Origin: Sutterella faecalis
GTDB lineage: Bacteria; Pseudomonadota; Gammaproteobacteria; Burkholderiales; Burkholderiaceae_F
Direction: 5' to 3'
Length of the DNA: 64,000 nucleotides
Assembly (NCBI RefSeq): GCF_006337085.1
Contig: NZ_CP040882.1
Coordinates: forward strand, 248,001-312,000
Part shown: positions 31,391 through 39,865 of the stretch, one piece after another
Layout of the letters: every line of letters starts with the position of its first letter
How positions within the stretch are numbered: the stretch's first letter is position 1
The notes under the pieces: generated by a model
The model's input: the letters and a program-made list of their open reading frames with translations, nothing else
Databases searched by the model: none
Told to the model about the DNA's origin: nothing
Position numbers and translations under genes: made by a program

Positions 31391-31984
31391 TCAGACTTCG
31401 GTCTGCAGTTTCGTCCGCTTCGTTCTCCGGCGTCGATTCTGCCGGATGGATGCCTTTGGATTCTCAGACGCAGCCTCCTGAGGCGTGTCGGGCGCTTGAG
31501 GAGCAAGCGCCTTCGCATCGCCCCGGGACTTTTCCCCGGAATTTTCCGCTTCGGTCTTCTTTCTTTTTCTCTTCCTTTTGCGGGGAGCCGGCATCGGTGC
31601 TTCAAGAATGGCCTTTGCGGCTTCTTCCTGCCCAAGGGAATCTGCCGTCCTTGCAGCTGCCGCGGCCTCAGAAGCGCACTTTTCCTCTTCCGGATCGGGT
31701 TCGCGCTTGACGTTGAAGCGAAGCCACGACCAGAGCTCGTCCGGCGCGTAGCCGCCGTAGGCCGAGACCATCTGAATGACGGCCGGGCTCGGCGAATTCT
31801 CAGGGGTTGCTGTTCCGGGAAGATCGAGAAGCCTCGCGAGATCAAGCGTCGTGCCGTTGAACCAGACGTAGAACCCGGTGTAGTTGGGAAGCGTGTAGCG
31901 GTTCCTCGGCTCCGGAATGGCGCGGGCAATCAGCCGGCCCAAACGGCGCGGGTGCTCGAGCGCGACGATGAGGAAGACGGGCAT
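31391..31984 (-). CDS. Uncharacterised protein with lysine/arginine-rich C-terminus
   Basis: I do not recognise this 197-residue protein. The first ~90 residues look globular (MPVFLIVALEHPRRLGRLIA, NYTGFYVWFNGTTLDLARLL, VSAYGGYAPDELWSWLRFNV). The remainder is low-complexity, with an alanine-rich stretch, RKRKRKRKK and a final QNRRRRTKRTKL, suggesting nucleic-acid or other polyanion binding. The start has GAAGGAG a few bases upstream. It is divergent from hydE by 165 bp. No transmembrane segment or signal peptide is evident. Function unknown. Confidence 0.6.
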   Translation of the reverse strand: MPVFLIVALEHPRRLGRLIARAIPEPRNRYTLPNYTGFYVWFNGTTLDLARLLDLPGTATPENSPSPAVIQMVSAYGGYAPDELWSWLRFNVKREPDPEEEKCASEAAAAARTADSLGQEEAAKAILEAPMPAPRKRKRKRKKTEAENSGEKSRGDAKALAPQAPDTPQEAASENPKASIRQNRRRRTKRTKLQTEV

Positions 31985-32149
31985 CAGAAGGCTCCTTCAA
32001 AATGACGTGGACCCACTCGACAGCATCCTATTGTAGGTAGTTCAGGAGGCGGAGCACCCGCGGGCAAACGCTAAGAGCCCGGGAAACCTTCGCTCTCCGA
32101 CCTGAAATGATGCAAAATCGCGGCATCAGAAATTTCGACCTCAAAAATA

Positions 32150-33349
32150 ATGAACAGAACACAGCTTGCCGGGATTCTTTCCCAGACAACTTTTTCTGAC
32201 GAAGACATCGTTCAGCTTCTCGGGCTCACCGACCTCGAAGACTGCCGGATGCTGAAGGATGAAGCCTTCCGCCGCACGACGGAGCTGATGGGCCCCTATG
32301 TCTATTACCGCGGCCTCATTGAACTCTCCAACATCTGCACGGCCAACTGCCGCTACTGCGGCATCCGGAAGGCGAATCACGCCGTGAAGCGCTACACCAT
32401 GACGAAGGAGGAGATTGTCGAGCAGGCCGTCTGGGCCGCGCGTCAGGGCTACGGATCCGTGTGCCTGCAGTCGGGCGAGCGGCATGATGAAAAGTTCATC
32501 GAATTCATCTGCGAGTGCCTGCGCGAAATCCACGAGAAAACGAAGAGCCCGCTCCTGCCGAACGGCGTCGGCGTGACGCTCTCGCTCGGCGACCAGACCG
32601 AGGAGGTCTACCGCCGCTGGGCCAAAGCCTGCGGGAATCCGGAATCGATCCGCTATCTCGCCCGATTTGAGACGTCAAACCCCGAGCTCTTTCACATGCT
32701 TCATTCCACCCCCGGGACGAATGAGAAGAATCTCGAGCACCGCTTCGAGTGTCTGAGGGCCCTGAGGCGTGCGGGCTACCAGGTGGGCACCGGCGTCATG
32801 ATCGGCATTCCTGGGCAGACGCTTGAAGACCTCTGCCGCGACATCCGCACCTTCCAGAAGCTTGACGTCGACATGATTGGTATGGGGCCCTATTTGCGAA
32901 GCGAAGGGAACGACCTTGAGGCGCTCGGACAAATGGAGCCCAAGGCCCTCATGCAGCTCGCGCTCAACATGATTGCCGTCACGCGCCTCGTGCTCGGCCC
33001 CGTCAACATTGCCGCAGCGACGGCGCTTCAGGCCATTCGCGACGACGGGCGCGAGCTCGGCATCGAATACGGCTGCAACGTCGTGATGCCGAATCTCTCG
33101 CCCCAGCGCTTCAGAAAGGGCTACCAGCTCTATGACAACAAGCCCTGCCTCGAGGACGAACCCACGCACTGCGCTTCGTGCCTTGAGAGCCGCATCCAGA
33201 GTCGCGGGCGCGAAGTCGGCTGGAACATGAGCGGGAGCTCGAGAAGGTACCTGAGGCGCGTCGGCCGCCCCAATGAAGTGAAGCCCCGGCGCGACTTCAT
33301 GCCGGACGGGAGACGCCTGATCCGCCTCAAGGCCGGCACCGTCAAATAA
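32150..33349 (+). CDS. hydE: [FeFe]-hydrogenase H-cluster maturase, radical SAM protein HydE
   Basis: This 399-residue radical SAM enzyme has the [4Fe-4S]-SAM motif CTANCRYCGI (CX3CX2C) after GLIELSNI. Next come the RYTMTKEEIVEQA segment, VCLQSGER (glycine/serine SAM contacts), GTGVMIGIPGQTLEDL and a C-terminal CX7CX2C (CLEDEPTHCASC) that binds the accessory cluster in some HydE proteins. HydE acts with HydF and HydG to build the diiron subcluster of [FeFe] hydrogenase. No hydF, hydG or hydA is in this window, which is unusual because the genes are often clustered. The related biotin-synthase-like enzymes (BioB, PylB) are less likely given length and the second cysteine set. Confidence 0.82.
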   Translation: MNRTQLAGILSQTTFSDEDIVQLLGLTDLEDCRMLKDEAFRRTTELMGPYVYYRGLIELSNICTANCRYCGIRKANHAVKRYTMTKEEIVEQAVWAARQGYGSVCLQSGERHDEKFIEFICECLREIHEKTKSPLLPNGVGVTLSLGDQTEEVYRRWAKACGNPESIRYLARFETSNPELFHMLHSTPGTNEKNLEHRFECLRALRRAGYQVGTGVMIGIPGQTLEDLCRDIRTFQKLDVDMIGMGPYLRSEGNDLEALGQMEPKALMQLALNMIAVTRLVLGPVNIAAATALQAIRDDGRELGIEYGCNVVMPNLSPQRFRKGYQLYDNKPCLEDEPTHCASCLESRIQSRGREVGWNMSGSSRRYLRRVGRPNEVKPRRDFMPDGRRLIRLKAGTVK

Positions 33350-34367
33350 ACGTGAGCGCGAGAATAAGGACGGGGAGAATGATGACGAGGCCGAGCGTTG
33401 ATGCTCCGATGGCCTCGGATGCGAATTCCTCGTCCGCGCCGTAGCTCTTCGCGAGTACGGCAACGACGGAAGAAACGGGAAGCGCGGCGGAAGCGACGAA
33501 GACCTGCCGCATGATGGGCTCCATGTCGAAGAACCCCGTCACGATGAACATGACGACGGGCCGCAGAATGAAGCAGGAGGCGAGAATGAACCAGATCTCG
33601 CGCGGGAGATGCCTGAGCTTCCCGAATCCGAGCGACTCAATCGTCATGCCGATGAAGATGAGGGCAAGGGGCGACGTAATCTGACCAATGACTTTTGCCG
33701 TGCCCGAAATGAACTGCGGTACGGGGACCGCGAGAAGCACTACCGCGACGCCCGTCATGAAGGCAAGGAGCGGCGGCGAAAAGAGCATCCGGATGGAGTG
33801 AAGCGAAATGAGCTTCGGTCTCTGGTGATGCGCGCGGGACACGCCGTCCAACTGAATGTTGTAGAGGCCTACCGTCCAGATGAAGAGGCAGTTGGCGAAG
33901 AAGTAGACGAGAAGATAGGGGATCCCGACGTCGCCGAAGAGCGCCATCGTCATCGGGACGCCGACGAAGAGAACTGTTGAGGACGTGAAGCACGAAATGA
34001 AGATCCCGTGCCACTCCTTTCTCACAAGCCCCATGCGAACGATGAGAATCGATGCGGCCCAGTTGATTGCTACAGTGATGAACGGGATGAAGCCCATCTC
34101 GAGAACGCGAAGGAGCTCGCTCTGCGTGAACTTCCCCGTGACGGAATAAAAGAGAAAGCATGGGATGGACAAGTTGACGAGCTTTGCGACGAAGCCGCGC
34201 TGCTTCACGTCAAGGAACCCGCGCCAGGCAAGCCAGAAGCCGAAGCCGCCGACAAAAAGGAGGACGAGCGTATTGGAGAGCGAACTCAGAATGGCGGAGA
34301 GCATGGGAGCGTCGTAGAAGTTGAGTGCGTTGAAGAAAGTGTACGACGTAAGAAAAGCCTTCGGCAT
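33342..34367 (-). CDS. AEC-family transporter (auxin efflux carrier-like permease)
   Basis: This 341-residue inner-membrane protein has about ten hydrophobic helices in two five-helix repeats. AEC landmarks are LVNLSIPCFLFYSVTGKF in the first half, the loop region ILIVRMGLVRKEWHGIFISC, VPQFISGTAKVIGQITSPLALIFIGMTI in the middle, and VASAALPVSSVVAVLAKSYG with EFASEAIGASTLGLVIILP at the end. Bacterial members such as MdcF and MleP carry malonate, malate or other organic acids; the substrate here is not known. The 3' end overlaps convergent hydE by 8 bases. The ATG at 34367 lacks a good ribosome-binding site; an in-frame ATG at 34304 (MLSAILSS) may be the true start. Confidence 0.85.
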   Translation of the reverse strand: MPKAFLTSYTFFNALNFYDAPMLSAILSSLSNTLVLLFVGGFGFWLAWRGFLDVKQRGFVAKLVNLSIPCFLFYSVTGKFTQSELLRVLEMGFIPFITVAINWAASILIVRMGLVRKEWHGIFISCFTSSTVLFVGVPMTMALFGDVGIPYLLVYFFANCLFIWTVGLYNIQLDGVSRAHHQRPKLISLHSIRMLFSPPLLAFMTGVAVVLLAVPVPQFISGTAKVIGQITSPLALIFIGMTIESLGFGKLRHLPREIWFILASCFILRPVVMFIVTGFFDMEPIMRQVFVASAALPVSSVVAVLAKSYGADEEFASEAIGASTLGLVIILPVLILALTFI

Positions 34368-34411
34368 CGAGACAGGTAGAATCCCGGAGGACTAGAAAAG
34401 GAAGAAGAATC

Positions 34412-35575
34412 ATGCAGGTCACTTCTCCTCGGCCGCCCTCTGCCGGGAATCAGGATTTCGCCGCGCTGCGGCGCGGGAATCGGGTCTATGCGGACAAAAC
34501 GAGGCTCATCTTTGACCTTTGCGCCGGCAGCGGCAGCATGGTTCTGCTCATGCGTCCCCCTCGTTTCGGAAAGTCGCTTCTCGTCTCAGCGATTGAGTCG
34601 CTCTTTCGCTTCGGCCTGCGGGAGTTTCAGGGCCTTGCCATGGAATCCCTCTGGCGAAACAGAATTCATGAGGTCGTCCGGCTCGACTTTTCCCTGCTGC
34701 AAGGCCTGAGATCGGAAGAAGCCTTTGAGACGGCGCTTCAGCGCCTCATCCTCACAAGATTTGCCGTTGCGGGATTCCGCTTCTCTTCGGAGGACGGCGG
34801 CATCTCGTTCTTCGATCAATTCGGAGAATGGCTCAGCGATCTCGAGCCCGGGTCGCTCGTGCTTCTCGTGGACGACTTCGATCAGCCGCTCGCTTCACTC
34901 CTTGATGACCCGGCGCTTTTTGAGGCGGCGGGAAATCTCCTGAGCCGCTTCTATGCCGTAGTGAAGGCGAATGAAGGAAGACTTCGCTTCTTCCTCATGA
35001 CCGGTACCGCCAACTTCCGGGGAAGCAGCCTTTTTTCGGAATTGAACTCCGTCACGGACATCACTCTGGATGCCTGGTTCGGCACGTTGCTCGGCTTCAC
35101 GGAGGAAGAGCTCGAAACCTGGTTTGCCTCCGACCTGAAGCGAGCGGAATCTGCGCTCGGCTTATCGCGCCGGGAACTTCTCCTTATGCTCGAAACCCAT
35201 TACGGCGGGTTTTCCTTTGATCGGCGGGCGAAGACCAGGGTCTTCTCTCCTGCGTCCATACTCGAGTTTCTCGCCAGGCCGGAAGCGGGCTTCCGGAATT
35301 ATTGGCTCGCCAGTTCCGGGATGCCTTTGGTTCTCCAAAACCATTCGGCTGTGAAAGGGCCTCTCCTGCCGGAGGATTTGATCGGGGAAATCGCGGTTGA
35401 AGTCGGGACGCTTGCGTCTCCTCTTCGCTGTGGCGACGCTTATCCTTACGCGCTCCTGACGCAGGCGGGCTGCCTCACGATCCGTCGGGAACTCGTGACG
35501 GGCATTGTGGAGCTTGGAGTGACCAACCGGGAGGCTTCAGACGTTGTAGAGCGGCTCTCTGCCGGGGGCTGCTGA
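34412..35575 (+). CDS. AAA-ATPase-like protein without the usual C-terminal nuclease domain
   Basis: The 387 residues match the AAA-ATPase-like family (PF09820 type) that normally ends in a PD-(D/E)XK nuclease-like domain. Present are FAALRRGNRVYADKTRLI, the P-loop region LLMRPPRFGKSLLVSAIESL, the Walker B-like LVLLVDDFDQPL, the sensor region FFLMTGTANFRGSSLFSELN and GFTEEELETWF, then HYGGFSF near the end. Family members commonly reach 500-600 residues; this copy stops about 150 residues early, soon after the ATPase part. These proteins are frequent in gut bacteria and multiply by duplication; no function is established. It converges on menE with three bases between stops. Confidence 0.75.
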   Translation: MQVTSPRPPSAGNQDFAALRRGNRVYADKTRLIFDLCAGSGSMVLLMRPPRFGKSLLVSAIESLFRFGLREFQGLAMESLWRNRIHEVVRLDFSLLQGLRSEEAFETALQRLILTRFAVAGFRFSSEDGGISFFDQFGEWLSDLEPGSLVLLVDDFDQPLASLLDDPALFEAAGNLLSRFYAVVKANEGRLRFFLMTGTANFRGSSLFSELNSVTDITLDAWFGTLLGFTEEELETWFASDLKRAESALGLSRRELLLMLETHYGGFSFDRRAKTRVFSPASILEFLARPEAGFRNYWLASSGMPLVLQNHSAVKGPLLPEDLIGEIAVEVGTLASPLRCGDAYPYALLTQAGCLTIRRELVTGIVELGVTNREASDVVERLSAGGC

Positions 35576-35578
35576 GCT

Positions 35579-36679
35579 TTAAAGCGGCAGCGCGTTCCGG
35601 GCGATCATCCGGATTGCCGGGCGATCGGGCTTCATCGTGTGGGTGAGCGGGAGCTTTTCGGTTGCTATGAGGCGCTTGGGGTTTTCGTAGCGCTCAAGGA
35701 CATTTCGCACCGCCTCGAGATCCACGTCCTCGGGCTTTCCTTCAACCACGAGCACGACCTCGTCGCCGTAGAGGTGGCTCGGGCAGGAGCTGATTGCGAA
35801 GGGAACCTTCATTACCTTCTTGAGCTTCGCTTCAATCTCTTCAATCTGGAGCTTGATTGCGCCCGAATTGATGACGTTGTCGAGTCGTCCGCGAACCGTA
35901 AAGGAGCCGTCAGGATTGATACGCGCAATGTCATTCGTAACGAGGGGGCGCGGCGAGACGGCGGGCGCATGAATGACGAGCGTGCCCTTGGGCGAGAGCG
36001 AAATCGCCACTCCGGGGAGCGGCCGGTAGCCGGCTTCGCGTTCGGGCCCGTTCAAGCGCCGGAGCGCAATGTGGGAGAGCGTCTCCGTCATGCCGTAGGT
36101 CGAATAGACGCGTCCCCTGACGGACTGAAGCTTCCCGAAAAGAAGATCATCGACAGCGCCCCCGCCTATGAGAATGTTCCGAGAATTCGAAAACACTTCC
36201 GCAGACTTCGGATCCGCGAGGATCGACGTCGCCTGCATGGGCGTCACGGCAACGAGGTCGATCGGGTCCGTGATGGACTCGAAGGGATTCCGCGAGGGCG
36301 TCACCGGAATCAGATCGAGCCCGCATTCGACGGAGCGCACGACCACCATCTTCCCCGCGATGTAGCTCATCGGCATGGCAAGAAGGTTCGTGTCGCCGGG
36401 CTTCAATCCAAGGTAGCCGATCGTCATGCGGGCGCTCGCGCGCATGCGCGCCTTTTCAGCCTGAAAGGCCTTGGGCATTCCGGTCGAGCCGGAGGTGTGA
36501 ACCGTTACGGTCTGGCTCTGATCGAGGAACGCCTCGAGGAAGCGCGCGATGTCGACATCAAACCCCTGAGGATTCTCCCCGAGCGCCTTCACGAGTCTCG
36601 GGCCGGGGGATGTCCCCCGGCGCTGGAATTCGCTCAAAGGAATGTTCTCGCCGCGAATGCGGATCAGGTCTGACGGCAT
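35579..36679 (-). CDS. menE: o-Succinylbenzoate-CoA ligase (short form)
   Basis: This adenylate-forming enzyme activates o-succinylbenzoate to its CoA thioester in menaquinone synthesis. Seen are the AMP-binding P-loop VTVHTSGSTGMPKAF, LLAMPMSYIAGKMVVVR (typical of MenE), ILIGGGAVDD, YSTYGMTETLSHIALR, RGRLDNVINSGAIKLQIEEIE and a C-terminal catalytic Lys in HTMKPDRPAI. At 366 residues it is about 80 shorter than common MenE proteins, mostly at the N-terminus, which is also short in some anaerobes. It follows menB after 35 bases on the same strand, forming a menB-menE operon. Confidence 0.88.
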   Translation of the reverse strand: MPSDLIRIRGENIPLSEFQRRGTSPGPRLVKALGENPQGFDVDIARFLEAFLDQSQTVTVHTSGSTGMPKAFQAEKARMRASARMTIGYLGLKPGDTNLLAMPMSYIAGKMVVVRSVECGLDLIPVTPSRNPFESITDPIDLVAVTPMQATSILADPKSAEVFSNSRNILIGGGAVDDLLFGKLQSVRGRVYSTYGMTETLSHIALRRLNGPEREAGYRPLPGVAISLSPKGTLVIHAPAVSPRPLVTNDIARINPDGSFTVRGRLDNVINSGAIKLQIEEIEAKLKKVMKVPFAISSCPSHLYGDEVVLVVEGKPEDVDLEAVRNVLERYENPKRLIATEKLPLTHTMKPDRPAIRMIARNALPL

Positions 36680-36714
36680 GACGATGGGGCTCTCTTATGG
36701 ATTACAGAAAAGAA

Positions 36715-37539
36715 TCAGGGATTCGACGGATCCGTATTGAACTTGAACTGCGGGGCGCGCTTCTCGAGGAACGCGCGGCCGCCTTCCTGCGCTTCATCAG
36801 TCATGTAGTAGAGCATCGTGCAGTCGCCCGCGAGCTCCTGAATGCCCGCCTGGCCGTCAAGCTCGGCGTTGAGGCCCGCCTTGATCATGCGGATCGCAAG
36901 GGCGCTGTGCTGCATCATGGTCTTTGCCCAGTCGACGACTTCGTCCTCGAGCTTATCGAACGGAACCACCTTGTTGACGAGTCCCATCTCGAGGGCTTCC
37001 TGGGCGGAGTACTTGCGGCACATGAACCAAATTTCGCGCGCCTTCTTCTGACCCACGCAGCGGGCGAGGTAGCTCGCGCCGAAGCCGGCGTCAAAGGAGC
37101 CGACGCGCGGACCCGTTTGGCCGAAGATCGCGTTTTCGCTCGCAATCGAGAGGTCGCAGACCACCTGCAGCACGTGGCCGCCGCCGATTGCAAAGCCGTT
37201 CACCATGGCAATGACGGGCTTCGGAAGCGACCGGATCTGCTTCTGCACGTCGAGCACGTTGAGGCGCGGCACGCCCGTCGGATCAATGTAGCCGCCGATG
37301 CCCTTCACATGCATGTCGCCGCCGGAGCAGAAGGCCTTGTCGCCGGCACCCGTGAGGACGACCACGCGGATGTCGTTTCTCTGGCGGCAGATCGTGAGCG
37401 CTTCCGACATCTGAGCAACCGTGACGGGCGTAAAGGCATTGCGCACCTGAGGACGGTTGATCGTGATGCGGGCGATGCCCTCAAAGAAGTCAAAGAGAAT
37501 GTCCGAGTATTCCTTGATCGGCTCCCAGCGTCGTTCCAT
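36715..37539 (-). CDS. menB: 1,4-dihydroxy-2-naphthoyl-CoA synthase
   Basis: This 274-residue crotonase-fold enzyme closes the second ring of menaquinone from o-succinylbenzoyl-CoA. The sequence has ITINRPQVRNAFTPVTVAQM, the oxyanion-hole strand AFCSGGDMHVKG, GFAIGGGHVLQVVCDLSIA, the MenB-specific FGQTGPRVGSFDAGFGASYLA, ARCVGQKKAREIWFMCRKYS and a C-terminal tail EGGRAFLEKRAPQFKF typical of this subgroup. The start MERRWEPIKEYSD has the usual N-terminal context. Menaquinone is the quinone for anaerobic respiration, so it fits with the fumarate-type reductase in this window. Confidence 0.95.
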   Translation of the reverse strand: MERRWEPIKEYSDILFDFFEGIARITINRPQVRNAFTPVTVAQMSEALTICRQRNDIRVVVLTGAGDKAFCSGGDMHVKGIGGYIDPTGVPRLNVLDVQKQIRSLPKPVIAMVNGFAIGGGHVLQVVCDLSIASENAIFGQTGPRVGSFDAGFGASYLARCVGQKKAREIWFMCRKYSAQEALEMGLVNKVVPFDKLEDEVVDWAKTMMQHSALAIRMIKAGLNAELDGQAGIQELAGDCTMLYYMTDEAQEGGRAFLEKRAPQFKFNTDPSNP

Positions 37540-37641
37540 TTTGTTTGGTCCTTCATAGGCGCGCAGGGCGAGGGGCTTTTCGAGCCGATTCTGCTCATGC
37601 GCGCGGGCGTGGAAAAAAGATTTGCTGTCCGGGGAAGAAAA

Positions 37642-37706
37642 GCGCCCGCAAAAAAATACGGTCCGCTTCTTCAGAGAACAGAAACGAACCGTATATTAGC
37701 GGGCGC
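37642..37706 (-). terminator. Nested-hairpin terminator after the ABC transporter operon
   Basis: An outer stem GCGCCCGC/GCGGGCGC encloses an inner stem ATACGGT/ACCGTAT. On the minus strand the inner hairpin is followed by TTTTTTT and the outer by CTTTTCTT, giving two possible stop points. Confidence 0.75.
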
Positions 37707-37744
37707 GCGGGCTTTCGGCTATTGCGCGCGGTCGGCTCCGCGCC

Positions 37745-39850
37745 TCAGAGCGGGTGATGGCAGGCGCAGTAGCGCGTCGCCGCTCCTTCGCCCGATGTCC
37801 CGCTCTCAGAAACAATGTCGATCCCCTTGAACTGCGGCGTGGTGGTCCGGCAGATTTCCGTGGCCCTCGGGCAGCGCGGGTGGAAGGCGCAGCCTGACGG
37901 GGGATTGAGGGGGCTCGGCACTTCGCCCTGTACGGGCGTTCGGGCCTTGCCGGTTTCCTTGAGATGCGGAATCGCATCGAGGAGCATCCGGGAATAGGGG
38001 TGCTTCGGATTCCGGAAAAGATCGTCGCGGCTTGCGAGCTCGACGAGCTTCCCTAAGTACATCACGCCCACGCGGTCGCTCATGTGGTGCACAACGGCGA
38101 GGTTGTGGGAAATGAAGAGATACGTAATCCCGAATTCGAGCTGAAGCTCCTTCATGAGATTCAGAACCTGTGCCTGCACCGACACGTCGAGCGCTGAGGT
38201 CGGTTCGTCGCAGATGAGGAACTCGGGCCGCGCGGCGAGCGCTCTTGCAATCGAAATACGCTGGCGCTGACCGCCCGAAAACTGGTGCGGGAACTTGGCA
38301 AGCGCGGATTCAGGTAGCCGCACGAGGTCTGCCGACTCGCGCACGCGCTTCATTACCGCGTCCTTCGGCCACTCCGGGTGCAGCGTTTCGAGAGGTTCGG
38401 CAATGATGTCCGCGATCCGCATGCGGGGGTTGAGGCTCGCGTAGGGATCCTGGAAGATCATGTTGAGGCGGCCGGCGATGTCGCGGTCAAAGTCGGGCGT
38501 GCCCGAGGCTTTCTCGAGGAATCCTTCAAAATTGATGCTCCCCGCGGTGGGCTTATAGAGCCCCGCAAGAAGGCGCGCGAGGGTGGATTTGCCGCACCCC
38601 GATTCGCCGACGAGGGCAAGCGTTTCGCCGCGCTTCACGCCGAAGGAAACGCCGCTCACGGCCTTCACTTCCTGTTTGGGGAGCCTTGAGATGAGGCGCG
38701 TGAGGAAGGGAGCGGAAACGTCGAATGTGCAGGAGAGGTCATTGAGGCTGAGAATCGGCTTCGCGCTCTTCAGATCCTCCTCACGCTTCCCGGCTTCCTT
38801 CCCGAGGTCGCGGCGCTTCGGATGGAAGCGGACGAGCGAATCCGGAACGGCATTGCCGGTAGGCGACGCGAGCCAGCATGCGGCGTCCGACGTGCCCATG
38901 GAGGCAAGGGGCGGACGGCATTCGCGGCACTTCTCCATTGCCGCGCGGCAGCGCGGATGGAAGGGGCACCCCTTCGGACGGTCGGCGAGGTCCGGCATGG
39001 AGCCTTCAATCTGTTCGAGCCAGAGGCCCGGCGCATGGATGTCGGGGATCGAACCCATGAGCCCCTTGGTGTAGGGGTGCTGCGGACGGGAAATGACGTC
39101 GGCGACATTGCCGATTTCGACGATTTCGCCGGAATAAAGCACTGCGACGCGGTCGGCCGTTTCGGCAATCACGCCCATGTCGTGGGTGATGAGCATGATG
39201 CTCGCGCCGTGCTCGTGCGCGAGGCGTTTCAAAAGCGAAATAATCTGCGCCTGAATCGAAACGTCGAGCGCCGTGGTCGGCTCGTCGGCAATGATGAGCT
39301 TCGGATCCGCGGCGAGCGCAAGCGCAATCACGACGCGCTGGCGCATGCCGCCCGAAAACTGGTGCGGATACTGTTCCGCTCGCACTTCGGGCGAGGGAAT
39401 CCCGGTTTCGCGAAGAAGTTCAATCGCGCGCGCTTTGGCTTGAGCGCGCGGCATCTCCGGGCGATGCGCCCGGATGGTTTCCACGAGCTGCTCGCCCACC
39501 TTCATGAGGGGGTCGAGCGACGTGAGGGGATCCTGGAAGATCGCGCCGATTGATTTGCCGCGAAGACGCTCGCGTTCACGGTCGGGGAGATTGTCGATGC
39601 GCTTTCCCTCGAGCCAGAGTTCGCCCGAAGTGATCCTTGCGCCCGCAGGGAGTAGTCCGATCAGAGCCTGTCCGGTCATGGACTTCCCGGCACCGGACTC
39701 GCCCACCATGCCGAGAATTTCGCCTTCGGCAATGGAAAAGTCGACGCCGTCCAAAGCCCGGAGCGTTTTGCCGCGGGTGGAGATTTCAACCGTGAGGTTC
39801 TTTACCTCCAGAATGGGGGTCTTCCGCGAAGTGTGATTGCATTCAGTCAT
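37745..39850 (-). CDS. Peptide/glutathione-type ABC importer, fused double ATPase (GsiA-like)
   Basis: This 701-residue protein carries two complete ABC ATPase domains in one chain. First: Walker A GMVGESGAGKSMTGQAL, signature FSGGMRQRVVIALAL, Walker B LIIADEPTTALD. Second: LVGESGCGKSTLARLL, FSGGQRQRISIARAL, FLICDEPTSALD. Each is followed by the oligopeptide-type C-terminal cysteine segment (GCPFHPRCRAAMEKC and GCAFHPRCPRATEIC), which in DppD binds an iron-sulphur cluster. DppD and DppF are usually separate; the fusion is typical of GsiA (glutathione importer). It is the last gene of the three-gene operon with the two permeases. No binding-protein gene is in the operon; candidates are at 46266 and 57522. 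Confidence 0.9.
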   Translation of the reverse strand: MTECNHTSRKTPILEVKNLTVEISTRGKTLRALDGVDFSIAEGEILGMVGESGAGKSMTGQALIGLLPAGARITSGELWLEGKRIDNLPDRERERLRGKSIGAIFQDPLTSLDPLMKVGEQLVETIRAHRPEMPRAQAKARAIELLRETGIPSPEVRAEQYPHQFSGGMRQRVVIALALAADPKLIIADEPTTALDVSIQAQIISLLKRLAHEHGASIMLITHDMGVIAETADRVAVLYSGEIVEIGNVADVISRPQHPYTKGLMGSIPDIHAPGLWLEQIEGSMPDLADRPKGCPFHPRCRAAMEKCRECRPPLASMGTSDAACWLASPTGNAVPDSLVRFHPKRRDLGKEAGKREEDLKSAKPILSLNDLSCTFDVSAPFLTRLISRLPKQEVKAVSGVSFGVKRGETLALVGESGCGKSTLARLLAGLYKPTAGSINFEGFLEKASGTPDFDRDIAGRLNMIFQDPYASLNPRMRIADIIAEPLETLHPEWPKDAVMKRVRESADLVRLPESALAKFPHQFSGGQRQRISIARALAARPEFLICDEPTSALDVSVQAQVLNLMKELQLEFGITYLFISHNLAVVHHMSDRVGVMYLGKLVELASRDDLFRNPKHPYSRMLLDAIPHLKETGKARTPVQGEVPSPLNPPSGCAFHPRCPRATEICRTTTPQFKGIDIVSESGTSGEGAATRYCACHHPL

Positions 39851-39865
39851 TTCTGAGCCTCTCCC

